Of a stretch of DNA of 10,764 bases, positions 1 to 6,284 are shown piece by piece. Under the pieces are notes generated by a model, which had not been told where the DNA came from, made no database searches, and worked only from the letters and a program-made list of their open reading frames with translations. Numbering within the stretch: the first letter of the stretch is position 1; every line of letters starts with the position of its first letter. Source of the stretch: Candidatus Woesearchaeota archaeon. Its GTDB lineage: Archaea; Nanobdellota; Nanobdellia; Woesearchaeales; WJKR01. The DNA lies in the NCBI GenBank assembly GCA_014729015.1, contig WJKR01000007.1, forward strand, positions 1-10,764, read 5' to 3'. The position numbers and the translations under genes are program-made.

Positions 1-625
1 GCCCTAGGGCTTCTTCTCGTAAGACGTCGCTGCCTTCCACCAATGGGTACGTGCTCGGGAGGATGATGAGCTCCTTGCCTGCGTACTGGCCGATGAGGAA
101 GCATTTGTATCGTTCCTTGCGGATCCCGTCGTCCAGCACCACGGAGGGATGCTCGTGGCCGATGACGACGCCTCTCGCCGCTCGGAGTGATTCCTTGTCC
201 GGCGCCCGGTCTCCGTGGATGATGAGATAGCCGTCGATCAGCAGTGATGGGTGCATCGCGGCACCTCTTTTTTTTAGGATGGGTTGCAGGACGGCGTCAT
301 GGTTGCCTTTGATGACGGTGACCGGAGCGGCTTTTTGCAGCTCGTCCAGTACTGACAGCACGTCACGCCATTCCTCTTCGCTAATCGTGCCGAAGTCGTG
401 CTTGATGTCGCCGTTGAGCACGATGCGTCTTGGTCGTGTTCGTTGTGTGAGGTCACGGATAAGTTGCATGGTCATCGCTTGCTGCGTCCTCGGTAGGAGT
501 ACTCCCGTGTTTACTAGTGATGCTTCTGCGCCGAGGTGCAGGTCCGCCATGACGAGTGTCTTGCTCTGTTCGAACAGGAGCGCGGGCCCGATGAGTCGTA
601 TGCCTGGTGGTATTGTGCGCGTCAT
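1..625 (-). CDS. SbcD/Mre11-related archaeal metallophosphoesterase, partial at left edge
   Basis: A calcineurin-like metallophosphoesterase of the small archaeal SbcD-related type, predicted to hydrolyse phosphodiesters with a two-metal centre; the natural substrate of this family is not clear to me. The 208 visible residues hold the metal-binding signature in order: Asp-Leu-His (28-30), Gly-Asp (72-73), Gly-Asn-His-Asp (107-110), His-Gly-Asp (137-139) and Gly-His-Glu-His (156-159). The reading frame is open to base 1, so only the C-terminal end is missing. Its ATG at 625-623 overlaps the TGA of the upstream tfe gene (ATGA), which implies co-translation with TFE. The start is fixed by that overlap. 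Family assignment is confident; the nucleic-acid role is inferred from the SbcD/Mre11 relationship. Confidence 0.9.
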   Translation of the reverse strand, partial: MTRTIPPGIRLIGPALLFEQSKTLVMADLHLGAEASLVNTGVLLPRTQQAMTMQLIRDLTQRTRPRRIVLNGDIKHDFGTISEEEWRDVLSVLDELQKAAPVTVIKGNHDAVLQPILKKRGAAMHPSLLIDGYLIIHGDRAPDKESLRAARGVVIGHEHPSVVLDDGIRKERYKCFLIGQYAGKELIILPSTYPLVEGSDVLREEALG

Positions 626-1128
626 GAGCTCTTTGCCTGGTTCGACAGTTCTTTGATGCGTTGTTTTAGGAATTCTATGGTGCGGGCGTTGTCTTGGAGG
701 TTCATGATCTCTCCGCATTCCGGGCATTTGAAGTTGAACTCGACGGCTTTCTCGAAGTCCATGCGCGCGCAGGCGTTCCTGCACAGGTAGAACTGGCCGC
801 TGTTCTCCCGGTCCAGTCGTTCTTGGAGCTTGGCGAGCTGCTCTGAGTTGATTTTCTCTGACAAGTAGGGTATCATGTGCTCGTTGAAGTCCCAGTAGCA
901 GATGTACCATCCTTTGATCTTGTCTTTCTTGCGCATGAAACTGACGATGTTGTGCTCTAAGAGGCGGTAGAGGATGTTCCTGGTCTTGTGGATTTCTAGG
1001 TCGAGCTCTTCGGCGATGATGAACTCGCTGATCTTCGTCTTGCCGCGGAGGTAGAAGACTATTACTAACGCTTCTTCTCCGACGAGTTCTTGCACGACGT
1101 CCTCGATGAGCTTTTTGGTGACTCTCAT
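622..1128 (-). CDS. tfe: Transcription factor E, alpha subunit (TFE)
   Basis: Archaeal homologue of eukaryotic TFIIE-alpha, which binds RNA polymerase and helps open promoters and stabilise the pre-initiation complex. The 168-residue protein has the usual two-part layout: an N-terminal winged helix (about residues 1-90, including the aromatic GWYICYW stretch at 73-79) and a zinc ribbon formed by Cys116, Cys120, Cys135 and Cys138, followed by a short helical tail. The first cysteine pair is spaced CxxxC rather than the usual CxxC of zinc ribbons. It overlaps the downstream phosphoesterase start by four bases, so the two form an operon. No Shine-Dalgarno sequence sits close to the ATG; the nearest GGAG is more than 15 bases away. 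The best TATA box is about 145 bases upstream, giving a long leader. Confidence 0.93.
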   Translation of the reverse strand: MRVTKKLIEDVVQELVGEEALVIVFYLRGKTKISEFIIAEELDLEIHKTRNILYRLLEHNIVSFMRKKDKIKGWYICYWDFNEHMIPYLSEKINSEQLAKLQERLDRENSGQFYLCRNACARMDFEKAVEFNFKCPECGEIMNLQDNARTIEFLKQRIKELSNQAKSS

Positions 1129-1252
1129 TTTCGTGTTGGATGGCTACTCCTATGGTCACTCACTCATGAACGGCGTTGCTACGCCATAAGCACCCTTTTG
1201 CAACCTTCACCAGGGTCGGATGCAGAACCAATCTGCCTCTTTTTCCTGGGTG
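1129..1252 (-). promoter_or_regulatory. Candidate structured leader of the tfe mRNA
   Basis: This 124-base non-coding stretch lies between the predicted start of transcription and the tfe ATG. Read on the minus strand it can form two hairpins. The first pairs CACC(C)AGG with CCTGGTG (1252-1245 with 1214-1208) and encloses a GCAG/CTGC stem-loop (1236-1222). The second pairs CTTAT with ATGAG and GGCGT with ACGCC around an AGCA loop (1190-1163). Alternative pairings exist: CACCC (1252-1248) with GGGTG, and GTTGC with GCAAC. I see no reading frame of useful length in it. It could be a regulatory leader or a separate small RNA; no known RNA family was recognised. Confidence 0.4.
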
Positions 1253-1271
1253 GTATTCCCGGTAAAATACC
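1252..1271. repeat. Inverted repeat beside the tfe TATA box
   Basis: GGTATT (1252-1257) and AATACC (1266-1271) form a perfect 6-base inverted repeat with an 8-base spacer. It touches the TATA box and extends to the predicted transcription start, the usual place for an archaeal repressor operator. It could equally be the 5' hairpin of a slightly longer transcript. Confidence 0.45.
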
Positions 1272-1281
1272 TTTATAAATC
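1271..1281 (-). promoter_or_regulatory. TATA box of the tfe operon
   Basis: On the minus strand this reads GATTTATAAAG, a strong archaeal TATA box. Transcription would start near 1250. The core is nearly palindromic, so rightward use cannot be excluded, but rightward there is only DNA antisense to nreA. Confidence 0.55.
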
Positions 1282-1356
1282 TATTGTTTCTGGTATACTC
1301 TTTTCTTGCATTGAGTCAGCGTTCTCAGCGTTTGCAGCACAACAATTAATTATTTA

Positions 1357-1376
1357 CTATAAAGAAAATAATAAGT
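1357..1376 (-). terminator. Possible U-rich terminator of nreA
   Basis: About 35-50 bases past the nreA stop the minus strand reads a T-rich run (TTATTATTTTCTTTAT), the type of U-rich signal at which archaeal RNA polymerase terminates. No hairpin precedes it. The rest of the 1286-1408 gap shows only AT-rich sequence. Confidence 0.35.
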
Positions 1377-1408
1377 GGGGAACAACTCACCAGTAGTAAT
1401 AACAAACC

Positions 1409-2620
1409 TCAGCTGAACCGCCCCAACGTGGTCTGCGAACGACGCTCAAACAACACCCTACTCGCCGACAACACCACCCCCACATCAGCGCCGAACTTCC
1501 GCCGCACCAACGACACGGCGTACTGCCGCAACAACTCCCACGAACCGAACAGCAACGGCTTCTCAACAAGCGCGGCACGCACCGCCTCACGCACCACCCA
1601 CACCCCAAGAGGAGCCCAATACTCATCAGAGATAAACCGCAACACCAGCACACCAGCCTTCCGCCGCAACCCCACCAAGTGCTCCAACACCGCGAGGCGA
1701 GCAGCATAATAACCGCCAGCAGTGTTCTCCGCGTACGACGAACGGCCACGCACACCCTCGACGTCATGATACCTCGTCTGCAACCGCCTAGTACCCCTGC
1801 CCACATAGTTCTCGAACAACTCAAACGCCCACGGCTGCGGCAACAACAACACCAAAAAATAATTCCCCATATAGCCACCAAAATACGCCCGGAAATCCAA
1901 CTCAGCGAAATCCTGCAGCTTCCCATGCAACTGCTTACCAACAATGTCATCCACCGCAGTGATACCCCAACGCGTCGGCACCAGCCGCCGCTCCAGCTTC
2001 TGCCCCAACGTGCCAGCAGACAACAACTTCGACAGCTGATGCTCGCCAAACCCCCGACGCCACAACCGGCCCAACCCGTCAGCAGCACGTAAATCACCAT
2101 CATCCACCGTCTTCTCCACCAACGACGGAATCTTCGGATTGCTCGTCACCCGCGCAGACCGCAAACCGGCGAGAGGGCCGTGAGGCATGGCATCATCCTC
2201 CATGCGCAAACGGAACACCGGCTTCTTATCCAAGCCGACATCCATCTTGACCGGCTTCACCGCCATGGCCGCCTCCTGCGCCAACGACTTCACCTTCTCC
2301 GCCAACCGCGCAGACGGCAGCTTCACATGCGCCTGCCGACCAGCGTTCACCAACTCAGAACGCAAACGCACCACTTCCCCCAACAACACGCCCCGACGCA
2401 CCCATGACAGCGGGTCGTCATGCCGCTCGTACTGCTCAGTCGCCAGCAGACCAAGACGCACCCGAGGATACCCGAAACGCCCGACGAACAAGCCCGGCGC
2501 CTGGCCGGCGAACTCCTGCTTGCTCGACACATTCACCTGCTGCTTCACCTGCAACCGGAACAAGCGAGGATCAAACAAGGATTCATGCAACGTCCTGCCA
2601 CGAAGCGGAGGAACCTTCAT
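1409..2620 (-). CDS. nreA: NreA, archaeal DNA-repair protein with C-terminal PIP box
   Basis: Archaea-specific Nre-family protein; haloarchaeal NreA is linked to DNA repair and acts with PCNA. Family signatures are clear: FVGRFGYPRV (45-54) in the N-terminal domain, RLVPTRWGITAVDD (212-225), the YFGGYMGNYF and LLLPQPWAFELFE stretches (246-270), SYAENTAGGYYAARLAVLE (295-313) and DEYWAPLGVWVVREAV (332-347). The last residues contain QTTLGRF (396-402), a QxxLxxF PCNA-interacting motif placed at the extreme C-terminus as in the family. The length of 403 residues is normal. The open frame reaches 2773, but I chose ATG 2620 because a TATA-like ATATATAT lies about 26 bases upstream, suggesting a leaderless message, and homology begins soon after. 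ATG 2653 is the alternative. It is divergent from the pilin-like genes. Confidence 0.92.
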   Translation of the reverse strand: MKVPPLRGRTLHESLFDPRLFRLQVKQQVNVSSKQEFAGQAPGLFVGRFGYPRVRLGLLATEQYERHDDPLSWVRRGVLLGEVVRLRSELVNAGRQAHVKLPSARLAEKVKSLAQEAAMAVKPVKMDVGLDKKPVFRLRMEDDAMPHGPLAGLRSARVTSNPKIPSLVEKTVDDGDLRAADGLGRLWRRGFGEHQLSKLLSAGTLGQKLERRLVPTRWGITAVDDIVGKQLHGKLQDFAELDFRAYFGGYMGNYFLVLLLPQPWAFELFENYVGRGTRRLQTRYHDVEGVRGRSSYAENTAGGYYAARLAVLEHLVGLRRKAGVLVLRFISDEYWAPLGVWVVREAVRAALVEKPLLFGSWELLRQYAVSLVRRKFGADVGVVLSASRVLFERRSQTTLGRFS

Positions 2621-2641
2621 ACACGGACGAGAACCACGAAG

Positions 2642-2650
2642 ATATATATG
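2642..2650 (-). promoter_or_regulatory. TATA-like element of nreA
   Basis: ATATATAT centred about 26 bases before ATG 2620 on the minus strand. A second candidate, TATAAAAAG (2681-2673 on the minus strand), would suit a start at ATG 2653 instead. Confidence 0.45.
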
Positions 2651-2672
2651 CATTACGCGACCCGAACACAAG

Positions 2673-2682
2673 CTTTTTATAC
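2673..2682 (+). promoter_or_regulatory. TATA box of the pilin-like operon
   Basis: CTTTTTATAC lies 43 bases before the chosen TTG start, placing transcription start near 2702 and leaving a short leader that contains the ribosome binding site. Confidence 0.55.
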
Positions 2683-2703
2683 TCTGCAACCAGGAGGGCA
2701 AAC

Positions 2704-2711
2704 GGAGGTGA
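2704..2711 (+). promoter_or_regulatory. Strong Shine-Dalgarno deciding a TTG start
   Basis: GGAGGTGA ends four bases before TTG 2716. It is the only good ribosome binding site here and fixes the non-ATG start, which yields a short n-region followed by the class III cleavage motif. A second purine run, AGGAGGG, lies at 2692-2698. Confidence 0.7.
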
Positions 2712-2715
2712 GCAG

Positions 2716-3354
2716 TTGCCACAGCAAAGAGCGCAATCATCAGTCGAATACCTCGGCACGTACGCCTGGGCATTCCTCGGGCTCATCATCACCATCGGCG
2801 CGCTCAACTACTTCGGCGTGCTCAACCCGTCCAGCTACACCCCGGAAAGATGCGAATCAGGATCGCAGATCAGGTGCACCGACACCTACCTCGCCGTCAA
2901 CGAGACGAGCAATGACCACACCATCCTCCTCCTCTTCATGAACAACTACCCCCGAGAAATCGTCGTGGAGAACATCACCATCACCAACCTCGACCCGCCG
3001 ATCTCCACCGAACAACAAAGCGGCATCAGGGTCAAACCGGGAAGGACCTACACCGCCTCCTTCAACACCGACGACCTCGCGTTCATCAAAGGACAGAAAG
3101 AGCGGCTGCTCTTCAGCATCACTTATCGCCGGTACACGACGGGCAGCGCGGTCAGCCACAACATCACCGGCGACGCCGTCATCAACGTGCAAGACGGCAC
3201 AACGACGAAGCAATACTACTGCGGCGACGGCAACGTCGACGGCAGCAGAGGAGAAGAATGTGACCCGCCAACACTTACCATCCCGGCAACAATAACGACG
3301 CAGTGCGATGGCGATTACTGCAGGTCAGACTGCACCTGCACCCCTCTCAGTTAA
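2716..3354 (+). CDS. Class III signal-peptide secreted protein with Cys-rich C-terminus
   Basis: A type IV pilin-like surface protein of 212 residues. After the short basic leader MPQQRA comes QSSVEY (7-12), the QxSxEY motif cut before Gln by archaeal prepilin peptidases (EppA/PibD type), then a hydrophobic helix (about 13-34) that forms the filament core or membrane anchor. The extracellular part has a Cys pair (46, 54) in CESGSQIRC, NxT/NxS glycosylation sequons and a beta-rich domain ending near 160. The C-terminal 45 residues form a compact module, CGDGNVDG...GEECD...CDGDYCRSDCTC, like the DUF4215/Myxococcus cysteine-rich repeat. Translation starts at TTG behind a strong Shine-Dalgarno. 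It lies 12 bases before a paralogue and is probably co-transcribed with it. A minor pilin or adhesin role is inferred. Confidence 0.82.
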   Translation: MPQQRAQSSVEYLGTYAWAFLGLIITIGALNYFGVLNPSSYTPERCESGSQIRCTDTYLAVNETSNDHTILLLFMNNYPREIVVENITITNLDPPISTEQQSGIRVKPGRTYTASFNTDDLAFIKGQKERLLFSITYRRYTTGSAVSHNITGDAVINVQDGTTTKQYYCGDGNVDGSRGEECDPPTLTIPATITTQCDGDYCRSDCTCTPLS

Positions 3355-3366
3355 AGAGGCAGAACC

Positions 3367-4548
3367 ATGAGCAAAAAAGCGCAGGCATCCATGGAATACA
3401 TCAACACCTACATCTACGCAGGGCTCGCGCTCGTCGTCGTGGTCGGCACCATAGCCTACTTCGGCGCGTTCGACAAGGAGACCTACACCAAGGAAGGCTG
3501 CGAGTCAGGAGCGCAGCTCAGCTGCGCCGAGGCCCAGGTCACCACGGAAGGCAGCATCAGCGTCCTCATCCAGAACAAGCTCAACCAGCCCATCAACGTC
3601 ACGAGCATCACCATGCACTACCAGAACCAGAGCTACACAAAAGACGTCAATATCAGGGTCCAACCGTTTGAGAACGCCGCGCTCAGCGTACAGGACACCA
3701 GCCTCACCTTCATCAAAGGCAGGAAGCAACAGTTCACCTACACCTTCTCCTACGTCACCGACGCCGCGCCTGATAGAGAGCACACCATCAGGGGTACGGC
3801 AACGACAAAAGTGGTAGACACCGAGGAGTTCACCGAGGAAGAGGACCGGCCGGAGTGCTGCGAGGAGCCGTACTACACGGCGACCAGTATGCTCTATGCC
3901 TATGACATCGACGGGGAGGGCGAGCCCTACCAAGTAGAGGAGCAGGCGTGCTGCGCCGACCCGGGAGTGTGCGTCTTCGACGGACAGTGCCACGCGCCGA
4001 ACAGCGTCATCACGGTCGCGCCGTTCGGCGAAGACCTGCAATTTCTCTGCCCCCAGGACACAGGCATGGAGTGGCAGCTAGCGAGCATCAGGAACACTGA
4101 GTTTGAGCAAGCACTCTCTCCCTGGTATCCAGAAGTCTTAGGATACCAAGAGACGCCGCGCGTCGACGATGGCGTGGCAATCATGGCGACGAAGGGGAAA
4201 CCATCTTATAACGAGACCACACTCGTCTATAACGAGCCGCTCCCCATCAGCGAGATGAGTGAGCGTATCACCATCACGGCAATCATGAAAGGAGAGTTGG
4301 TGGACACGGCATTGTACATCACTATCATGTGGGGGGGCCTTGACGCACAGACAAATATGACGGTGGCCGTCACTGACGTCGACATCAGCGACGCGTATGA
4401 GACGTACACGTTTGAAAAAGCGGTGCCGCCAGGAGCGACCGTAATAGAACGCATCTGGCTAACAATGGTTTCCGAAGCCGGCCATGACAACACAGGCATG
4501 GTTTTCATCGACCGGTTCACCCTCTACCAGGAAATCACTGCAAAGTAG
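3367..4548 (+). CDS. Class III signal-peptide secreted protein with jelly-roll-like C-terminal domain
   Basis: A 393-residue paralogue of the preceding gene, starting at ATG behind AGAGG. The signal is MSKKA followed by QASMEY (6-11) and a hydrophobic helix (about 12-33). The next 115 residues match the neighbour: CESGAQLSC (45-53), sequons in the middle, LTFIKGRKQQ near 113-122 and a HTIRGTA segment near 139. A Cys-rich linker follows (Cys 164, 165, 195, 196, 202, 208, 228). Residues 240-390 alternate beta-strand-like stretches and end in MVFIDRFTLYQ, resembling CBM4/9-type carbohydrate-binding jelly rolls. This part is recognised only by pattern. An adhesin or tip pilin binding glycans is a reasonable inference. 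The gene ends two bases from the kae1 stop codon. A run of seven G (4331-4337) lies inside the frame. Confidence 0.82.
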   Translation: MSKKAQASMEYINTYIYAGLALVVVVGTIAYFGAFDKETYTKEGCESGAQLSCAEAQVTTEGSISVLIQNKLNQPINVTSITMHYQNQSYTKDVNIRVQPFENAALSVQDTSLTFIKGRKQQFTYTFSYVTDAAPDREHTIRGTATTKVVDTEEFTEEEDRPECCEEPYYTATSMLYAYDIDGEGEPYQVEEQACCADPGVCVFDGQCHAPNSVITVAPFGEDLQFLCPQDTGMEWQLASIRNTEFEQALSPWYPEVLGYQETPRVDDGVAIMATKGKPSYNETTLVYNEPLPISEMSERITITAIMKGELVDTALYITIMWGGLDAQTNMTVAVTDVDISDAYETYTFEKAVPPGATVIERIWLTMVSEAGHDNTGMVFIDRFTLYQEITAK

Positions 4549-4550
4549 GC

Positions 4551-5543
4551 TCAGTAATGGTTGACCTCGACGTCGTCCGTCCGCTCGTACGGGTCGATGC
4601 CCGCCTGTTCTGGCTTGACAGCCCCACTTTGGTGGTAAACGCGCAGGCCGGTCCACGCAATCATCGCCGCGTTGTCGACCAAGAACTCGTTCCTGGGCGC
4701 GTGGCTTTTCGCTTTCCGTTCCTTGCACATCGACGAGCACATCTCCTGCAGCCGCTTATTACAAGCAACACCGCCACCCAGCACTACTTCCTTCTTGTCG
4801 CAGTGCGCCATGGCCCGTTCCGTCACCTCTACCAGCATGGCAAAAACGATCTCTTGCACGCTGAAACACAATTGCTCCTTGGAATATTTTTTTGAGCGAA
4901 TCATGGTCTTCAGCTTAGTCAGCATGCCACCGAACGAGACGTCCATGCCCTTCACCGAATACGGCAACTCCAACAAGGCGACGTTCTGCGCAGCGCCTTT
5001 CTTCGCCAGCCGCTCTATTGCTGGGCCTGCTGGGAAACCTAATCCTAGTGCTCGGCCAAACCCGTCCAAGAAGTTGCCGACCCCGATATCCAAGGTCTCG
5101 CCGAAAATCCTGTACCTGCCCGCCTCGTACGCGACGACCTGCGTGTTCGCCCCTGACGCGTACAGCATGACCGGGTCCTCCGCCGGCGTCATCAGCCTGC
5201 CAATCTCCAGGTGCGCGATACAATGGTTCACGCCGACGAGCGGCTTCTTCAGCAGCAATGCCAGGCTCCTCGCGAGCGTGGCGCCGACGCGGAGCGTGTG
5301 CCCGAGCCCTGGGCTGCGGGAATACGCGACGAGCCCGATGTCTTTTGGAGAAACACGCGCGTCGTCGCACGCTTGACGTACTATTTCGTCGCATATCTCG
5401 ATGTGGTGGTCGGCAACCCGCGCAGGCACCATGCCGCCTGTTTTCGTGGAGAAAGCGGTCTTCACATTCGCCAGTACGCGCTCCTCTTTGAAGATGGCGG
5501 CGCCGAACGTGTGCGCCGTGCTCTCGATGCCGAGGACGATCAT
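4551..5543 (-). CDS. kae1: Kae1, tRNA threonylcarbamoyltransferase subunit of KEOPS
   Basis: Kae1/TsaD-family enzyme of the KEOPS complex, which transfers the threonylcarbamoyl group to A37 of ANN-reading tRNAs (t6A). The ASKHA-fold signatures are complete: GIESTAHTFG (5-14), the metal ligands His107 and His111 in NHCIAHLE, YASGANTQV (128-136), GETLDIGVGNFLDGFGR (148-164), the GMDVSFGG loop (199-206), GGGVACNKRL (256-265) and metal ligand Asp290 in VDNAAMIAWTG. At 330 residues it is a normal stand-alone Kae1, not fused to the Bud32 kinase as in some archaea. The ATG is 27 bases from a TATA box, so the message is probably leaderless with its own promoter. It converges with the upstream secreted-protein gene. 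Confidence 0.97.
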   Translation of the reverse strand: MIVLGIESTAHTFGAAIFKEERVLANVKTAFSTKTGGMVPARVADHHIEICDEIVRQACDDARVSPKDIGLVAYSRSPGLGHTLRVGATLARSLALLLKKPLVGVNHCIAHLEIGRLMTPAEDPVMLYASGANTQVVAYEAGRYRIFGETLDIGVGNFLDGFGRALGLGFPAGPAIERLAKKGAAQNVALLELPYSVKGMDVSFGGMLTKLKTMIRSKKYSKEQLCFSVQEIVFAMLVEVTERAMAHCDKKEVVLGGGVACNKRLQEMCSSMCKERKAKSHAPRNEFLVDNAAMIAWTGLRVYHQSGAVKPEQAGIDPYERTDDVEVNHY

Positions 5544-5565
5544 GTGGTGGCGGAACGACGCGCGT

Positions 5566-5575
5566 CTTATAAATG
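5566..5575 (-). promoter_or_regulatory. TATA box of kae1
   Basis: On the minus strand CATTTATAAG, centred about 27 bases before the ATG, which implies leaderless transcription. It lies immediately next to the stop codon of the Lrp-like gene, so kae1 can be transcribed independently of it. Confidence 0.75.
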
Positions 5576-5576
5576 T

Positions 5577-6053
5577 TTATCCTTTGGATGCGAGCCCGAG
5601 TTGCTCAAACTCTGGCTTGTAGCTGAGGAACGCTTCGCGCACTACGTCCTGCAGCACGAAGTACTCTTGCCGCGCGGTGACGCCACGCTTGTTCGTCTCC
5701 TCGAAGAAGCCGTCGAGGTCGTGCATGCTCGTGAACACTGCTTCGACCAGGTAATCGAAGCCGTTGTTGATTCTGAAGACTGAGTTGACCCGAGGGTGGC
5801 GCAGCAGGAATCCCTTGAACGCTTCTCGTTGCTCCTTGTCTATCCTGAACAGCAGTTGGGCTTTGACGTCGAAGCCGAGCTTCCTGAAATCCAGCAACGA
5901 GGTGTGCTTCTCGATATAGTCTTCCTCGTAGTGGCGCAGCTTGTCGAAGATTGTGCTGACCGGTATGCTCGTCTTCCGGCTGATCCTGGTTAATGACTCC
6001 CGCGCGTTGTCGCGGAAATGGCTCAGCAACAACAATTCTTTTTCCCGTTTCAT
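5577..6053 (-). CDS. Lrp/AsnC-family transcriptional regulator
   Basis: A 158-residue protein with the two-domain Lrp/AsnC layout: an N-terminal helix-turn-helix (about 10-50, with LTRISRKTSIPVSTIFDKLRHYE as the recognition region) and a C-terminal ligand-sensing RAM-type half (from FDVKAQLLFRI near 61 to the end). These proteins form dimers or octamers and respond to amino acids or other small molecules. The effector here is unknown. It lies just upstream of kae1 on the same strand, but kae1 has its own TATA box. It faces away from the thymidylate-synthase-like operon across a repeat-rich region, so it could control that operon and itself. A perfect inverted repeat in its own leader is consistent with autoregulation. 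Confidence 0.8.
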   Translation of the reverse strand: MKREKELLLLSHFRDNARESLTRISRKTSIPVSTIFDKLRHYEEDYIEKHTSLLDFRKLGFDVKAQLLFRIDKEQREAFKGFLLRHPRVNSVFRINNGFDYLVEAVFTSMHDLDGFFEETNKRGVTARQEYFVLQDVVREAFLSYKPEFEQLGLASKG

Positions 6054-6065
6054 ATCGCATCCCCC

Positions 6066-6082
6066 ATCCGGCCCCCCCGGAT
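6066..6082. repeat. Perfect inverted repeat at the Lrp-like gene's predicted start of transcription
   Basis: ATCCGG (6066-6071) and CCGGAT (6077-6082) flank five C, forming a perfect 6-base inverted repeat 13 bases before the ATG. Position relative to the TATA-like box (6102-6111) puts it at or just after the transcription start. It may be an operator for the regulator itself or a leader hairpin. Confidence 0.5.
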
Positions 6083-6101
6083 AGCTTGTATGAGTTGCCG
6101 A

Positions 6102-6111
6102 AAATCATAAA
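6102..6111 (-). promoter_or_regulatory. TATA-like box of the Lrp-like gene
   Basis: TTTATGATTT on the minus strand, about 50 bases before the ATG, giving a leader of roughly 25-30 bases. A G-rich stretch (GGGGG, 6065-6061) could serve as a weak ribosome binding site. Confidence 0.4.
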
Positions 6112-6130
6112 CCTTCTTTGCGGTAATCTA

Positions 6131-6244
6131 CTGAACCGTTCAGCGAAACCCTGAAACAAATCCATGAAGCGGCGCGCATATGAGTGTTTGGGGGTTGGTC
6201 GAGGGCGAACGGAACGTTTCCGGTTCAGGATTCCCTGAAACAAA
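6131..6244. repeat. Repeated CTGAA(A)C/GTTCAG sites in the divergent control region
   Basis: Two imperfect direct repeats of about 22 bases (6138-6160 and 6223-6244) each contain GTTCAG, a short spacer and the identical 12-mer CCCTGAAACAAA (6149-6160 and 6233-6244). Next to the first lies a perfect palindrome, CTGAAC-C-GTTCAG (6131-6143). This gives at least five related half-sites. The right-hand repeat ends nine bases before the TATA box of the 6285 gene. This pattern suits a dimeric regulator with several binding sites. The remainder of the 6054-6284 gap shows no gene. Confidence 0.6.
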
Positions 6245-6252
6245 ACACAACC

Positions 6253-6260
6253 ATTAAATA
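6253..6260 (+). promoter_or_regulatory. TATA box of the thymidylate-synthase-like operon
   Basis: ATTAAATA lies about 28 bases before ATG 6285, fitting a leaderless message. A nearer ATG at 6280 is in another frame and leads nowhere. Confidence 0.6.
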
Positions 6261-6284
6261 CTCACGTCACTTCACAGTAATGAA

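Noticed and set aside
1208..1252. tRNA-like arms (4-base stem with 7-base loop) in the tfe leader
   Set aside because: No acceptor stem, D-arm or consistent T-arm can be assembled.
1387..2103. 238-residue minus-strand frame rich in Trp, Cys and Arg
   Set aside because: It is an out-of-frame shadow of nreA, with composition unlike any real protein.
2621..2773. N-terminal extension of NreA to ATG 2773
   Set aside because: It would overlap the pilin-like gene's start and promoter, shows no family similarity, and a better-placed start exists at 2620.
6163..6215. C/D-box small RNA in the divergent spacer
   Set aside because: No acceptable C box (RTGATGA) paired with D boxes (CTGA) in the needed order.
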